Positions 1-7,342 of a DNA stretch of 14,130 nucleotides are shown one piece after another. Positions within the stretch are counted from its first letter, which is position 1; each line of letters opens with the position of its first letter. The stretch is from JBKQWK01 sp052139595 (GTDB taxonomy: Bacteria; Actinomycetota; Thermoleophilia; UBA2241), in NCBI GenBank assembly GCA_052139595.1, contig JBKQWK010000227.1, positions 1 through 14,130 of the forward strand, in the 5' to 3' direction. The notes under the pieces were generated by a model. That model was not told the origin of the DNA. It was given only the letters and a program-made list of their open reading frames with translations, and made no database searches. The position numbers were made by a program, and so were the translations under genes.

Positions 1-306
1 GTCAGCAATCCACCCTATGTTGCCGCCGGCGAGCTGAAGGAGCTTGAGCCGGCGGTACGTGACTACGAGCCGCGTCTCGCCCTGCTCGGGGGGGAGTCTG
101 GCCTCGATTTCTACGAACGCATCGTGCCTGCCGCGCCGATGTACCTCGTGCCCGGCGGTCTGCTGGCGGTCGAGATCACCCCGCACCGTTGCACCGAAGT
201 GCAGAAGTTGCTCGCCGCGACGGGGCGCTTTGAAGACATCACGCTCGTCAGGGATCTGGGCGGGACGTCGCGCGTTGTCGCCGGGCGCGAAAAACCGGCC
301 CTTTGA
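1..306 (+). CDS. prmC: Release factor glutamine methyltransferase PrmC (HemK), C-terminal part
   Basis: The reading frame is open from the first base and ends at TGA 304-306, leaving 101 residues; the N-terminus lies outside the window. It opens with the NPPY motif (nt 7-18), the active-site signature of glutamine/adenine N-methyltransferases, in which the Asn and Pro backbone bind the target amide. After it come a GESGLDFYERI stretch, an LVPGGLLAVEI strand and a terminal DLGGTSRVV segment, all usual in PrmC. The family methylates the Gln of the GGQ motif in peptide-chain release factors RF1 and RF2, using S-adenosylmethionine in the cytoplasm. Only the catalytic-domain C-terminal half is visible, so the helical substrate-recognition domain cannot be checked. 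Another NPPY methyltransferase is possible but less likely given the C-terminal match. Confidence 0.9.
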   Translation, partial: VSNPPYVAAGELKELEPAVRDYEPRLALLGGESGLDFYERIVPAAPMYLVPGGLLAVEITPHRCTEVQKLLAATGRFEDITLVRDLGGTSRVVAGREKPAL

Positions 307-317
307 GGACTAGCCGA

Positions 318-347
318 CGCCGCACCTCTTTTAGAGGTCAGCCGGCG
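318..347 (+). other. Hairpin between prmC and recO
   Basis: An inner 6-bp stem ACCTCT (324-329)/AGAGGT (333-338) closes a TTT loop. An outer CGCCG (318-322)/CGGCG (343-347) arm can stack beneath it across an internal loop. No T-run follows, so it is a poor match to a classical intrinsic terminator. It lies in the 87-nt prmC-recO gap and could attenuate or process the transcript, or mean nothing. No convincing promoter was seen in this gap. Confidence 0.35.
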
Positions 348-393
348 CTGCGCCTCACGGGTCACCAGAAGCACTGATTAGGAGGGCGTCTGG

Positions 394-1128
394 ATGCAGT
401 ACGAAGCCGTACGCGCTCTGGTACTTGGTTCGCGTTCGCTGGGCGAAGCTGATCGCATTGTCCTTCTCTTCACCCGTGAGCTGGGGCGCATTGATGCTGT
501 GGTCAAAGGCGTGCGGCGGACGAAGTCGAAGTGGGGAGGTCGCCTGGAACCGTTCAACGTCTGCGACCTCATTGTTGTTCGCGGTCGTGGCGCCCTCTAC
601 ACGGTGACGGCGGCGCAGACGGTGGCCATGTACCCGCGGCTGCGTGAGGATCGCCAGGCATTGGCGGCGGCGGCGGTTGTCTGCGAAGCCGCCGCCGCCC
701 TTTTTGGCGAGGACGAGCCACACGAGCGCGTCTTCAACCTGTTGCGCAACGCGCTCAAAGCAATCGATCAGGGCGCCCGGGGACCGGCGTTGCAGGCGCC
801 GCTGCTTCTCGGCGCGTTGCTCAAACTGCTCGGTGAAGCCGGCTACTTGCCGATTCTCGACCGCTGCGCCGCCTGCGGCGGCTCCGGCCGCGCCGTTGCC
901 TTTTCGGCTGCGCGCGGTGGCCTCGTGTGTCAGGACTGCCTTGCCGACGGTGTGCCGGTCACGTCCGAGGTCGTGACCGCCCTGCTCACAGCTGCGTCGC
1001 AGCCGCTGGCCAGCTTGCGTGAACTGCCGCCCGCTGCCGGCGTCGAAGAGGCACTGCGCCATGTCCACAATTTGTACGCCTACCACACCGGTCAGCGTCT
1101 GCGGAGTCTGCGCTTTGCGCGTGCCTGA
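394..1128 (+). CDS. recO: DNA repair protein RecO
   Basis: A 244-residue protein of normal RecO length. RecO works in the RecFOR pathway: it anneals complementary single strands and, with RecR, loads RecA onto SSB-coated DNA at gaps. The N-terminal OB-fold region (about residues 1-80) contains the typical ALVLGSRSLGEADRIVLLFT and KGVRR segments. A helical domain follows. The zinc site is visible as C158-x2-C161 and C179-x2-C182 in the C-terminal half; it is present in many Gram-positive RecO proteins and absent from some others. The ATG at 394 has a strong Shine-Dalgarno, AGGAGGG (380-386), 7 nt upstream, which fixes the start. It follows prmC by 87 nt and ends just before a terminator-like hairpin, so it is probably the last gene of the upstream transcription unit. 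Confidence 0.95.
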   Translation: MQYEAVRALVLGSRSLGEADRIVLLFTRELGRIDAVVKGVRRTKSKWGGRLEPFNVCDLIVVRGRGALYTVTAAQTVAMYPRLREDRQALAAAAVVCEAAAALFGEDEPHERVFNLLRNALKAIDQGARGPALQAPLLLGALLKLLGEAGYLPILDRCAACGGSGRAVAFSAARGGLVCQDCLADGVPVTSEVVTALLTAASQPLASLRELPPAAGVEEALRHVHNLYAYHTGQRLRSLRFARA

Positions 1129-1155
1129 GGGCATGTTGTGCCCCGCTGTGCCGTC

Positions 1156-1178
1156 GTTGGCGGCCGCCGGCCGCCAGC
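1156..1178 (+). terminator. GC-rich hairpin after recO, terminator-like
   Basis: A 10-bp stem, GTTGGCGGCC (1156-1165)/GGCCGCCAGC (1169-1178), with one G-U pair and a GCC loop, begins 27 nt after the recO stop. No clean T-run follows (the next bases are CGGTCGTGTTG), so it would be a non-canonical terminator. A smaller GGGCA/TGCCC hairpin (1129-1143) immediately precedes it. Its position between recO and a strong promoter for glyQ supports a transcription-unit boundary here. This is inferred from structure only. Confidence 0.45.
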
Positions 1179-1192
1179 CGGTCGTGTTGCCG

Positions 1193-1214
1193 CCGACCGC
1201 CGACCGACCGACCG
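1193..1214 (+). repeat. Short CCGA-type tandem run
   Basis: The hexamer CGACCG recurs at 1194, 1201, 1205 and 1209, the last three at a 4-nt period. The run ends 5 nt before the -35 hexamer of the glyQ promoter. It may be simple-sequence slippage or part of an upstream binding site. No regulator can be named from it. Confidence 0.4.
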
Positions 1215-1219
1215 TCACC

Positions 1220-1249
1220 TTGCCGTCGTTCCCCGGCAGTTGATACAAT
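1220..1249 (+). promoter_or_regulatory. Extended -10 promoter of the glyQS-ppdK unit
   Basis: The -35 hexamer TTGCCG (1220-1225) and the -10 hexamer TACAAT (1244-1249) are separated by 18 nt. TGA directly before the -10 box gives the TGn extended -10 element. The expected transcription start is near 1255-1259, so the leader would be only about 15 nt before the ATG at 1273. There is no room for a T-box or other tRNA-sensing leader. The same hexamers, spacer length and TGn element recur inside dnaG at 8897-8926. This is a sequence match to sigma-70 promoters; activity is inferred. Confidence 0.7.
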
Positions 1250-1272
1250 CACCGGCTCGGATGTGGAGGAAC

Positions 1273-2229
1273 ATGGCCTTGAGAAATGACAGCGGCCACG
1301 CCAGTGCACCCCTGCTCACGTTCCAGACGATCATCGCTCGTCTGCAAGCCTTCTGGGAGGCGCAGGGATGCGTGGTCATGCAGCCGTATCACACTGAAGT
1401 TGGCGCTGGCACGTTTAACCCGGCGACCTTCTTGCGCTGCCTTGACGAGCGCCCGTGGCGGGCGGCCTACGTCGAGCCCAGTACCCGGCCTGCCGATGGC
1501 CGCTATGGTGAGAACCCGTATCGTCTCGGCCACTACTACCAGTATCAGGTTGTCATCAAGCCGTCGCCGGCCAACATTCAGGATCTCTATCTGCAGTCGC
1601 TCGATGCCTTAGGCATCAAGCTGCAGGAGCACGACGTGCGCTTCGTCGAAGACAACTGGGAGGGTCCCACTCTGGGTGCCTGGGGTCTCGGCTGGGAGGT
1701 CTGGATCGACGGTATGGAAGCAACTCAATTCACCTACTTTCAGCAGCTCGGCGGCATTGATTGCGATCCGGTCACGGTTGAACTTACCTACGGACTGGAA
1801 CGCATCGCCATGTATCTGCAGGGCGTCGAAAATGTGTATGACCTCATCTGGTCGCAGTGGTCAGAAGATGGCCAGCTGCGCACGATCACGTATGGCGACG
1901 TCTATCAGGAGAACGAGCGCGAGTTCAGTCGCTACAACTTTGAGGTGGCCGATACGGATGTACTCTTTCGCCACTTTCGCGAGTACGAGGCAGAGGCAGA
2001 GCGTTGCTTGGCGGCTGCTCTGCCGGTGCCGGCCTACGACTATGTGCTCAAGTGCAGTCACACGTTCAACCTGCTCGACGCGCGCGGGGTCATCAGCGTC
2101 ACCGATCGCACGGCCCACATCGCGCGCGTGCGCGACCTGGCGCGCAAGGTGGCGAAGCTGTATTTACGCGTGACCGCGCCGCCGCCGGCAGAGGACGCTG
2201 TGGCCGCAGGTGATGAGGCGACATCGTGA
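1273..2229 (+). CDS. glyQ: Glycine-tRNA ligase alpha subunit
   Basis: The alpha chain of the alpha2beta2 bacterial glycyl-tRNA synthetase, a class II enzyme that activates glycine with ATP and charges tRNA-Gly. At 318 residues it is slightly longer than usual at the N-terminus. Recognisable family blocks in order are LTFQTIIARLQAFWEAQGC, MQPYHTEVGAGTFNPATFLR, YVEPSTRPADGRYGENPYRL, VIKPSPANIQDLYLQSL, VEDNWEGPTLGAWGLGWEVW (about residue 125) and a GLERIAMYLQGV motif 3. The start is uncertain. ATG 1273 is chosen, but GGAGGA (1265-1270) is only 2 nt away. TTG 1279 would have 8-nt spacing, and ATG 1261 would be nearly leaderless relative to the predicted transcript start. The stop overlaps the glyS start as GTGA (2226-2229), consistent with translational coupling for stoichiometric subunits. 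Confidence 0.97.
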   Translation: MALRNDSGHASAPLLTFQTIIARLQAFWEAQGCVVMQPYHTEVGAGTFNPATFLRCLDERPWRAAYVEPSTRPADGRYGENPYRLGHYYQYQVVIKPSPANIQDLYLQSLDALGIKLQEHDVRFVEDNWEGPTLGAWGLGWEVWIDGMEATQFTYFQQLGGIDCDPVTVELTYGLERIAMYLQGVENVYDLIWSQWSEDGQLRTITYGDVYQENEREFSRYNFEVADTDVLFRHFREYEAEAERCLAAALPVPAYDYVLKCSHTFNLLDARGVISVTDRTAHIARVRDLARKVAKLYLRVTAPPPAEDAVAAGDEATS

Positions 2230-4412
2230 CCACGCTGCTGATCGAGATCGGCTGCGAGGAGCTGCCGGCGGCCGTTTGTCGCTCCATTTACCGCCAGCTG
2301 ATCGGTGAGGCCGCCGGCGACGACAAGGGCGGCCTCCTTTTCAGGCTTCTGCGTGAGGAACGTCTGCTGGCTCCGGAAGAGCCGACGTCGGCCGGCGTCG
2401 AGCCCGGTGGGCGCGCCTTTGCCGATCAGCTGCAGGTTCTCATCTCGCCGCGGCGCATCGGCGTGCTGGTGCGCGATGTGCCGAGGCAGCAACTTGCGCA
2501 GACACAGGTCTTTCGTGGTCCGCGTGCCGCGGTCGCCTTCGGACCCGACGGCGCGCCGACCAAGGCCGGCCTCGGTTTCGCTCGCGCTCGCGGCGTGACA
2601 GCCGAGGAACTTACTCGCGAGGTCATTGACGGCACGGAGTTTGCCGTTGCCCGCGTTGCCGGCGAGCAGCTCCCGACGCGCGACGTCTTACCTCGCCTGG
2701 TTACGGCTCTGGTCGCCGGCCTTCAGGTTTCGCGCGGCATGCGCTGGGGCGCGCGGCCGGCCGGCGAGACCGAGTACCTGCGCTTCTCGCGGCCCATCCG
2801 CTGGCTGGTGGGCAAGCTCGGTCGCGAGACGATCGAGTTTCCGTTCTATGGTCTGCGTGCCGGTGACGTTTCGCAGGGTCATCGTGTGCTCGGTACGCCG
2901 GTCGTCATTGAGAACGCCGACGACTACCAGTGGGACTTGCGCGAGCAGAAGGTCATCGTTGACCAGGTCGCGCGTCGTCGCCAGATTGAGCGCGAACTGG
3001 ATGAGCAGGCCGCGGTGCTCGGCGGCACCTGGCGTGACCCCGGCGAGGTGCTGGACGAGGCCGTCTATCTGGTCGAGTGGCCGAGCGTGCAGCGCGGTGC
3101 CTTCGCCGAGGTGCATCTGCGCTTGCCGGACGAGGTGCTCATCACGGCGATGCAGAGTCACCAGCGCTACTTTCCTGTGCAGGGCCCGGAGGGCGCCTTA
3201 CTGCCAGTCTTTCTCTACGTCAGCAATGCTGACCCGGCGGCAGCGGCGATCATTACTCACGGTAACGAGCGTGTGCTCGAGGGGCGCCTGGACGATGCCG
3301 AGTTTGCCTACGACCGCGACCTGCGCGAGGGTCTGCCGGCGCTCGCCGACAAGCTGGCGGCGATTACCTTTCACGAGAAGCTCGGCTCGCTGGCCGATAA
3401 GACGCAGCGCCTGGAACAGATCGCTGCGTGGCTGGTGACGCGAGCCGGCGGCGACTTCGCCGACCTGGAAGAGGCGGTTGCGGTGGCCGCTCGCTATGCG
3501 AAGGCAGATCTGCCCAGCCAGGTCGTGCAGGAGTTCCCGACACTGCAGGGCCAGATGGGCGGCCACTACGCTGCCGCGGCCGGTCTTGGCGACGAGGTGG
3601 CGCGGGCCATTGCCGACCAGTATCTGCCGTTGTCGGCCACGGCGCCGCTGCCGGGTAGCTTGGCTGGTGCCGTGCTTGCGGTTGCCGATAAAGCCGACAG
3701 CATCGCCGCCGCCTGGGTTACTGGCGAAAGACCCAGCGGGTCGCGTGACCCGTACGGTTTGCGGCGGGCAGCGATGGGCATCGTGCGCATTGCGCTGGAG
3801 TTCTCGTTGCGCTTTCCGGTGCGTGATCTCATGGCAAAGGCCCTTCTGGCCTACGCAGAACAGGGCGTGCCGGCGACCGACGAAGATGCTGCCGGCGAGA
3901 TGGCCGACTTCATCTGGGAGCGCCTGCAGGCGTTGCTCCTCGACGCAGGGCTGTCGTTCGCATTCGTCGAGTCGGCCTCGGGCAGCCTGGCTGGCGACCT
4001 GCCGGCGAAGGCGGCGCGGGCGCACAGCTTCGCCGCCCTGGCCGGCCGCGATTTCTTCGACGATGTCGTGACGGCATTCAACCGCTGCGCGCCGCTGGCC
4101 GCCAAGGCCGCCACGAGCAGCGCATCAGCGGTGAACCCGGAACTCTTCGTCGAGCCGGTTGAAAGCGAGCTGTACGCTTTACTCGCGTCTGTGCGCGGTC
4201 CGGTTCTCGAGCAGCTCGACCACCTTGAAATTGACAGTGCGCTTGTGGCAGCGGCACGCTTGCGGCCGGTCATCGATCGCTACTTCGACATGGTGCTGGT
4301 CATGAGCCCGGACGAAGCCATCCGGGCGAACAGACTTGCTCAGCTGGCGGCAATCACCGCCGTGCTGCGAGCAATCGGCGATTTCGGCCGCTTGCCAGTA
4401 CAGGCCACCTAA
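2226..4412 (+). CDS. glyS: Glycine-tRNA ligase beta subunit
   Basis: The beta chain of glycyl-tRNA synthetase, which provides most tRNA recognition. It starts at a GTG overlapping the glyQ stop by 4 nt and begins with the family signature LLIEIGCEELPA. Later blocks are YLRFSRPIRWLVGKLG, AMQSHQRYFPV (about residue 307), GNERVLEGRLDDAEFAYDRD, FHEKLGSLADKTQRLEQIA (about 381), KADLPSQVVQEFPTLQGQMG (about 425) and ADKADSIAAAW (about 487). The last three carry the conserved H and D positions of the HD-like domain. The C-terminal region from about residue 610 is the DALR-type anticodon-binding domain. At 728 residues it is longer than well-known homologues of about 690. The excess is mainly an Arg/Glu-rich insertion near residues 30-60, before the SPRR motif. 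No frameshift is seen. Confidence 0.97.
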   Translation: MTTLLIEIGCEELPAAVCRSIYRQLIGEAAGDDKGGLLFRLLREERLLAPEEPTSAGVEPGGRAFADQLQVLISPRRIGVLVRDVPRQQLAQTQVFRGPRAAVAFGPDGAPTKAGLGFARARGVTAEELTREVIDGTEFAVARVAGEQLPTRDVLPRLVTALVAGLQVSRGMRWGARPAGETEYLRFSRPIRWLVGKLGRETIEFPFYGLRAGDVSQGHRVLGTPVVIENADDYQWDLREQKVIVDQVARRRQIERELDEQAAVLGGTWRDPGEVLDEAVYLVEWPSVQRGAFAEVHLRLPDEVLITAMQSHQRYFPVQGPEGALLPVFLYVSNADPAAAAIITHGNERVLEGRLDDAEFAYDRDLREGLPALADKLAAITFHEKLGSLADKTQRLEQIAAWLVTRAGGDFADLEEAVAVAARYAKADLPSQVVQEFPTLQGQMGGHYAAAAGLGDEVARAIADQYLPLSATAPLPGSLAGAVLAVADKADSIAAAWVTGERPSGSRDPYGLRRAAMGIVRIALEFSLRFPVRDLMAKALLAYAEQGVPATDEDAAGEMADFIWERLQALLLDAGLSFAFVESASGSLAGDLPAKAARAHSFAALAGRDFFDDVVTAFNRCAPLAAKAATSSASAVNPELFVEPVESELYALLASVRGPVLEQLDHLEIDSALVAAARLRPVIDRYFDMVLVMSPDEAIRANRLAQLAAITAVLRAIGDFGRLPVQAT

Positions 4413-4439
4413 GAACCACGGGAGGAGAGAGACTCCATC

Positions 4440-7157
4440 ATGGCCGACAAATTCGTTTACGAGTTTCACGAAGGCAACAAGGAAATGCGCAATCTGCTCG
4501 GCGGCAAAGGCGCCAATCTGGCCGAGATGGCCGGCATCGGCCTGCCTGTGCCGGGCGGCTTTACGATCACCACTGAGGTCTGCAATTTCTACAGCGCCAA
4601 GAATGAGTATCCCGAGGGGCTGACCGAGCAGGTCGATGCGGCGCTGGCCAAAGTCGAGGCCAGCGCCGGCAAGACCTTTGGTGACGCTCGCGATCCCTTG
4701 CTGGTCTCGGTCCGCTCTGGCGCCCGTGCGTCCATGCCCGGCATGATGGACACGATCCTCAATCTCGGCCTCAACGACGATACCGTGCAGGGCCTCATCG
4801 CGAGCACCGGCAACCCGCGCTTTGCCTACGATTGCTACCGTCGCTTCGTCAGCATGTACGGCGACGTCGTCCTCGGCTGCAAGCCGGTCGACAAGGACGA
4901 GATTGACCCGTTCGAAGAGGCGCTCGACGAGGTTAAGCGCGCCAAAGGCGTTACGTTCGACACCGAGCTGGATGCCGACGATCTCAAGGGACTGGTGACG
5001 ACTTTCAAGCAGCGGGTGCTTGCGCGCACGGGCAAGACCTTTCCCGAGGACCCTCGTGAGCAGCTCTGGGGTGCCATCACCGCCGTTTTTGGCTCGTGGA
5101 TGAACGATCGCGCCATCGCCTATCGCAAGATGGACGATATTCCTGAGTCGTGGGGTACCGCCGTCAATGTGCAGACCATGGTCTACGGTAACACCGGCAA
5201 CGATTCTGGCACGGGCGTTGCCTTCACCCGCGACCCGGCTACTGGCGAAAACGTCTTCTACGGCGAGTTCCTGGACAACGCCCAGGGTGAGGACGTGGTC
5301 GCCGGCGTGCGCACGCCACGTCCCGTAGCCGAACTCAACGCGGTCTTCCCGGCCGTCTACGCGCAGCTGCTCGAGGTGCGTCAGACCCTCGAACACCAGA
5401 TGCGCGACATGCAGGATTTCGAGTTCACGGTTGAGAACGGGCGTCTGTTCATGCTGCAGACGCGCAATGCCAAGCGCACCGGCCTGGCGGCGATTCGGAT
5501 TGCCGTGGAGATGGTCGACGAGGGAATCATCACGCCGGTCGAGGCGGTTAGCCGGGTCGAGCCCGAGCAGCTCAACCAGTTGTTGCGACCGATCTTTTCT
5601 GCCACTGCCAAGCGCGAAGCTGTGGCTGAGCGGCGCCTGATTGCGAAAGGACTCGCCGCTGGCCCCGGTGCCGCCAGCGGTAAGGTCGTCTTCAATGCTC
5701 CCGACGCCGAGGACTGGGCGCAGCGGGGCGAGCAGGTTTTGCTGGTACGCATCGAGACCAGCCCCGAGGACATTCGCGGCATGGATGCTGCGCAGGGCAT
5801 TCTCACGGCCCGCGGTGGCATGACCAGTCACGCGGCGCTCGTGGCCCGTCAGATGGGCAAGACCTGCGTCGTCGGCTGCGAGGCGCTGGAGATTGACTAC
5901 CGTGCCCGTACCTTGACCGCCGACGGCCGGGTCGTGCACGAGGGCGACTGGGTCAGTATCGACGGGTTCACCGGCGAGGTGATCCTCGGCCAGCTCGAGA
6001 CGCGTCCCAGCGAGGTCCTGCAGGTGCTCATTGAGAAGTCGTTGCCAGCTGTGCAGTCATCGGCCTATACGCTCTATGCCAAGCTCATGGAGTGGGCGGA
6101 CGACCAGCGCAAGCTGCTGGTGCGCGCCAATGCCGACCAGCCCGATCAGGCAGAGAATGCTGTGGCCTTCGGGGCCCAGGGCATCGGCCTGTGCCGTACC
6201 GAGCATATGTTCTTCGGCGGTGAGCGCATTGTCGCCGTACGCGAGATGATCCTCGCCGACACTGTCGCCGAACGTGAAGTGGCCCTGGCGAAACTGCTGC
6301 CCATGCAGCGCAGTGACTTTGAGGGCATCTTTCGCGTCATGGGCGAGCTACCGGTGACGATTCGTACGCTCGACCCGCCGCTGCATGAGTTTCTGCCGCA
6401 CACGACGGCCGATCAGCAGCGGGTTGCCGCCGAAATGAACGTCTCGGTTGAAAAGATCGCGGCCAAGGTGGCCGAGCTGCACGAGTTCAATCCCATGCTT
6501 GGTCATCGCGGCTGCCGCCTGGGTATCGCTTATCCCGAGATCACACGCATGCAGGTGCGGGCGATTCTCGAGGCGGCCTGCATCGTCAAGGCCGAGGGTG
6601 TCTCCGTCCGTCCTGAGATCATGATTCCGCTGGTGGGCAACGTGAAAGAACTCGAAGATCAAGCCAGCCAGGTGCGGGCAGTTGCTGCCCAGGTGTTTGC
6701 CGAGAAAGGCGTCAGCGTCGATTACCTTCTTGGCACCATGATCGAGGTTCCTCGCGCCGCCTTGACGGCCGACGAAATTGCTACAGTAGCCGAATTCTTC
6801 AGCTTCGGCACGAACGATCTGACGCAAATGACCTTCGGCATCAGCCGTGACGACGCGGGCAAGTTCTTGCCGCTCTACTTGCGGCGTGATATCTGGCCCA
6901 CCGACCCCTTTGCCTCGCTTGATCAGGCTGGCGTGGGCCAGCTCGTCGAGATGGGTGTCCGTCGCGGGCGGGCGACGCGCTCCGATCTCAAGGTCGGTAT
7001 CTGCGGCGAGCACGGCGGCGATCCCGAAAGCGTCAAGTTCTGCCATCGTGTGGGCATGAACTATGTGAGTTGCTCGCCATTCCGCATTCCTGTGGCGCGT
7101 CTGGCGGCAGCGCAAGCGGTGATCGAGGAGAGTCAGAAAGAAAAGCACGATCTGTGA
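4440..7157 (+). CDS. ppdK: Pyruvate, phosphate dikinase
   Basis: PPDK interconverts pyruvate + ATP + Pi and PEP + AMP + PPi; depending on the organism it serves gluconeogenesis or PPi-linked glycolysis in the cytoplasm. The protein has 905 residues, typical for the family. The N-terminal ATP-grasp domain shows GGKGANLAEMAGIGLPVPGGF, RSGARASMPGMMDTILNLGL and YGNTGNDSGTGVAFTRDPATGE. The central phosphohistidine domain has GGMTSHAAL, with His464 as the phosphorylated residue and Thr462 at the position modified by the regulatory protein PDRP in other PPDKs. The C-terminal PEP/pyruvate barrel has GIGLCRTEHMFF, GHRGCRLGI, GTMIEVPRAAL, FFSFGTNDLTQMTFG and GICGEHGGDP, with the acid/base Cys855. All key residues are intact. 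ATG 4440 follows GGAGGAGA (4421-4428) at 11-nt spacing. It lies 27 nt after glyS and is probably co-transcribed. No PDRP gene is seen nearby. Confidence 0.98.
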   Translation: MADKFVYEFHEGNKEMRNLLGGKGANLAEMAGIGLPVPGGFTITTEVCNFYSAKNEYPEGLTEQVDAALAKVEASAGKTFGDARDPLLVSVRSGARASMPGMMDTILNLGLNDDTVQGLIASTGNPRFAYDCYRRFVSMYGDVVLGCKPVDKDEIDPFEEALDEVKRAKGVTFDTELDADDLKGLVTTFKQRVLARTGKTFPEDPREQLWGAITAVFGSWMNDRAIAYRKMDDIPESWGTAVNVQTMVYGNTGNDSGTGVAFTRDPATGENVFYGEFLDNAQGEDVVAGVRTPRPVAELNAVFPAVYAQLLEVRQTLEHQMRDMQDFEFTVENGRLFMLQTRNAKRTGLAAIRIAVEMVDEGIITPVEAVSRVEPEQLNQLLRPIFSATAKREAVAERRLIAKGLAAGPGAASGKVVFNAPDAEDWAQRGEQVLLVRIETSPEDIRGMDAAQGILTARGGMTSHAALVARQMGKTCVVGCEALEIDYRARTLTADGRVVHEGDWVSIDGFTGEVILGQLETRPSEVLQVLIEKSLPAVQSSAYTLYAKLMEWADDQRKLLVRANADQPDQAENAVAFGAQGIGLCRTEHMFFGGERIVAVREMILADTVAEREVALAKLLPMQRSDFEGIFRVMGELPVTIRTLDPPLHEFLPHTTADQQRVAAEMNVSVEKIAAKVAELHEFNPMLGHRGCRLGIAYPEITRMQVRAILEAACIVKAEGVSVRPEIMIPLVGNVKELEDQASQVRAVAAQVFAEKGVSVDYLLGTMIEVPRAALTADEIATVAEFFSFGTNDLTQMTFGISRDDAGKFLPLYLRRDIWPTDPFASLDQAGVGQLVEMGVRRGRATRSDLKVGICGEHGGDPESVKFCHRVGMNYVSCSPFRIPVARLAAAQAVIEESQKEKHDL

Positions 7158-7174
7158 TGAGGTAAGCAGAAACC

Positions 7175-7342
7175 ATGGTTCGCGCTGCGCCACTGCCTGT
7201 GTGCACACTCGTCGACGGACGGGCGCCAGCCGTGAACGATGTGCAGCGCGGCGCTGAGCGTGGTCGTGATGTGGCGCGCGCCTGGCGCCGCTCTGCCTCC
7301 CGGCGACGCCGTCCGCGTCGTGCGCTGAGGCCGCCAGCATGA
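7175..7342 (+). CDS. Possible 55-residue Arg-rich small protein
   Basis: An ATG-initiated reading frame of 55 codons runs through the ppdK-to-membrane-protein gap and ends at TGA 7340-7342. Its stop overlaps the next ATG as ATGA (7339-7342), the layout of coupled genes. The product is unrecognised. It begins MVRAAPLPVCTLVDG and its C-terminal half is crowded with Arg (a run SRRRRPRR), which is also what random high-GC sequence tends to give. Ribosome-binding support is weak: GAGG at 7159-7162 is 12 nt upstream. It may be a leader ORF, a chance frame or the remnant of a gene. Confidence 0.25.
   Translation: MVRAAPLPVCTLVDGRAPAVNDVQRGAERGRDVARAWRRSASRRRRPRRALRPPA
7271..7291 (+). other. Hairpin in the gap after ppdK
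   Basis: GTGGCGC (7271-7277) can pair with GCGCCGC (7285-7291), including one G-U pair, around a 7-nt loop. No T-run follows. It is the most stable simple structure seen in the 181-nt gap between ppdK and the membrane-protein gene. A separate 10-nt perfect palindrome, GTGTGCACAC, lies at 7199-7208. Either could be regulatory, but the GC-rich composition makes chance pairing likely. Confidence 0.25.

Noticed and set aside
1138..1272. N-terminal extension of glyQ back to 1138
   Set aside because: It would run through the terminator-like hairpin, the tandem run and the promoter, gives an Arg/Pro-rich sequence unlike GlyQ, and lacks a ribosome site.
1250..1272. T-box riboswitch controlling glyQS
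   Set aside because: The predicted leader is only about 15 nt, far too short for a T-box, and no specifier or antiterminator structure is visible in the gap.
4179..5939. A 586-codon open frame on the minus strand opposite glyS and ppdK
   Set aside because: The + strand encodes continuous, motif-complete GlyS and PPDK here. The antisense product has no recognisable domain, and long antisense frames are expected in high-GC genes with strong codon bias.
6762..6787. TTGACG followed by TACAGT inside ppdK
   Set aside because: The spacer is only 14 nt, too short for a sigma-70 promoter, and the site is within a conserved coding block.
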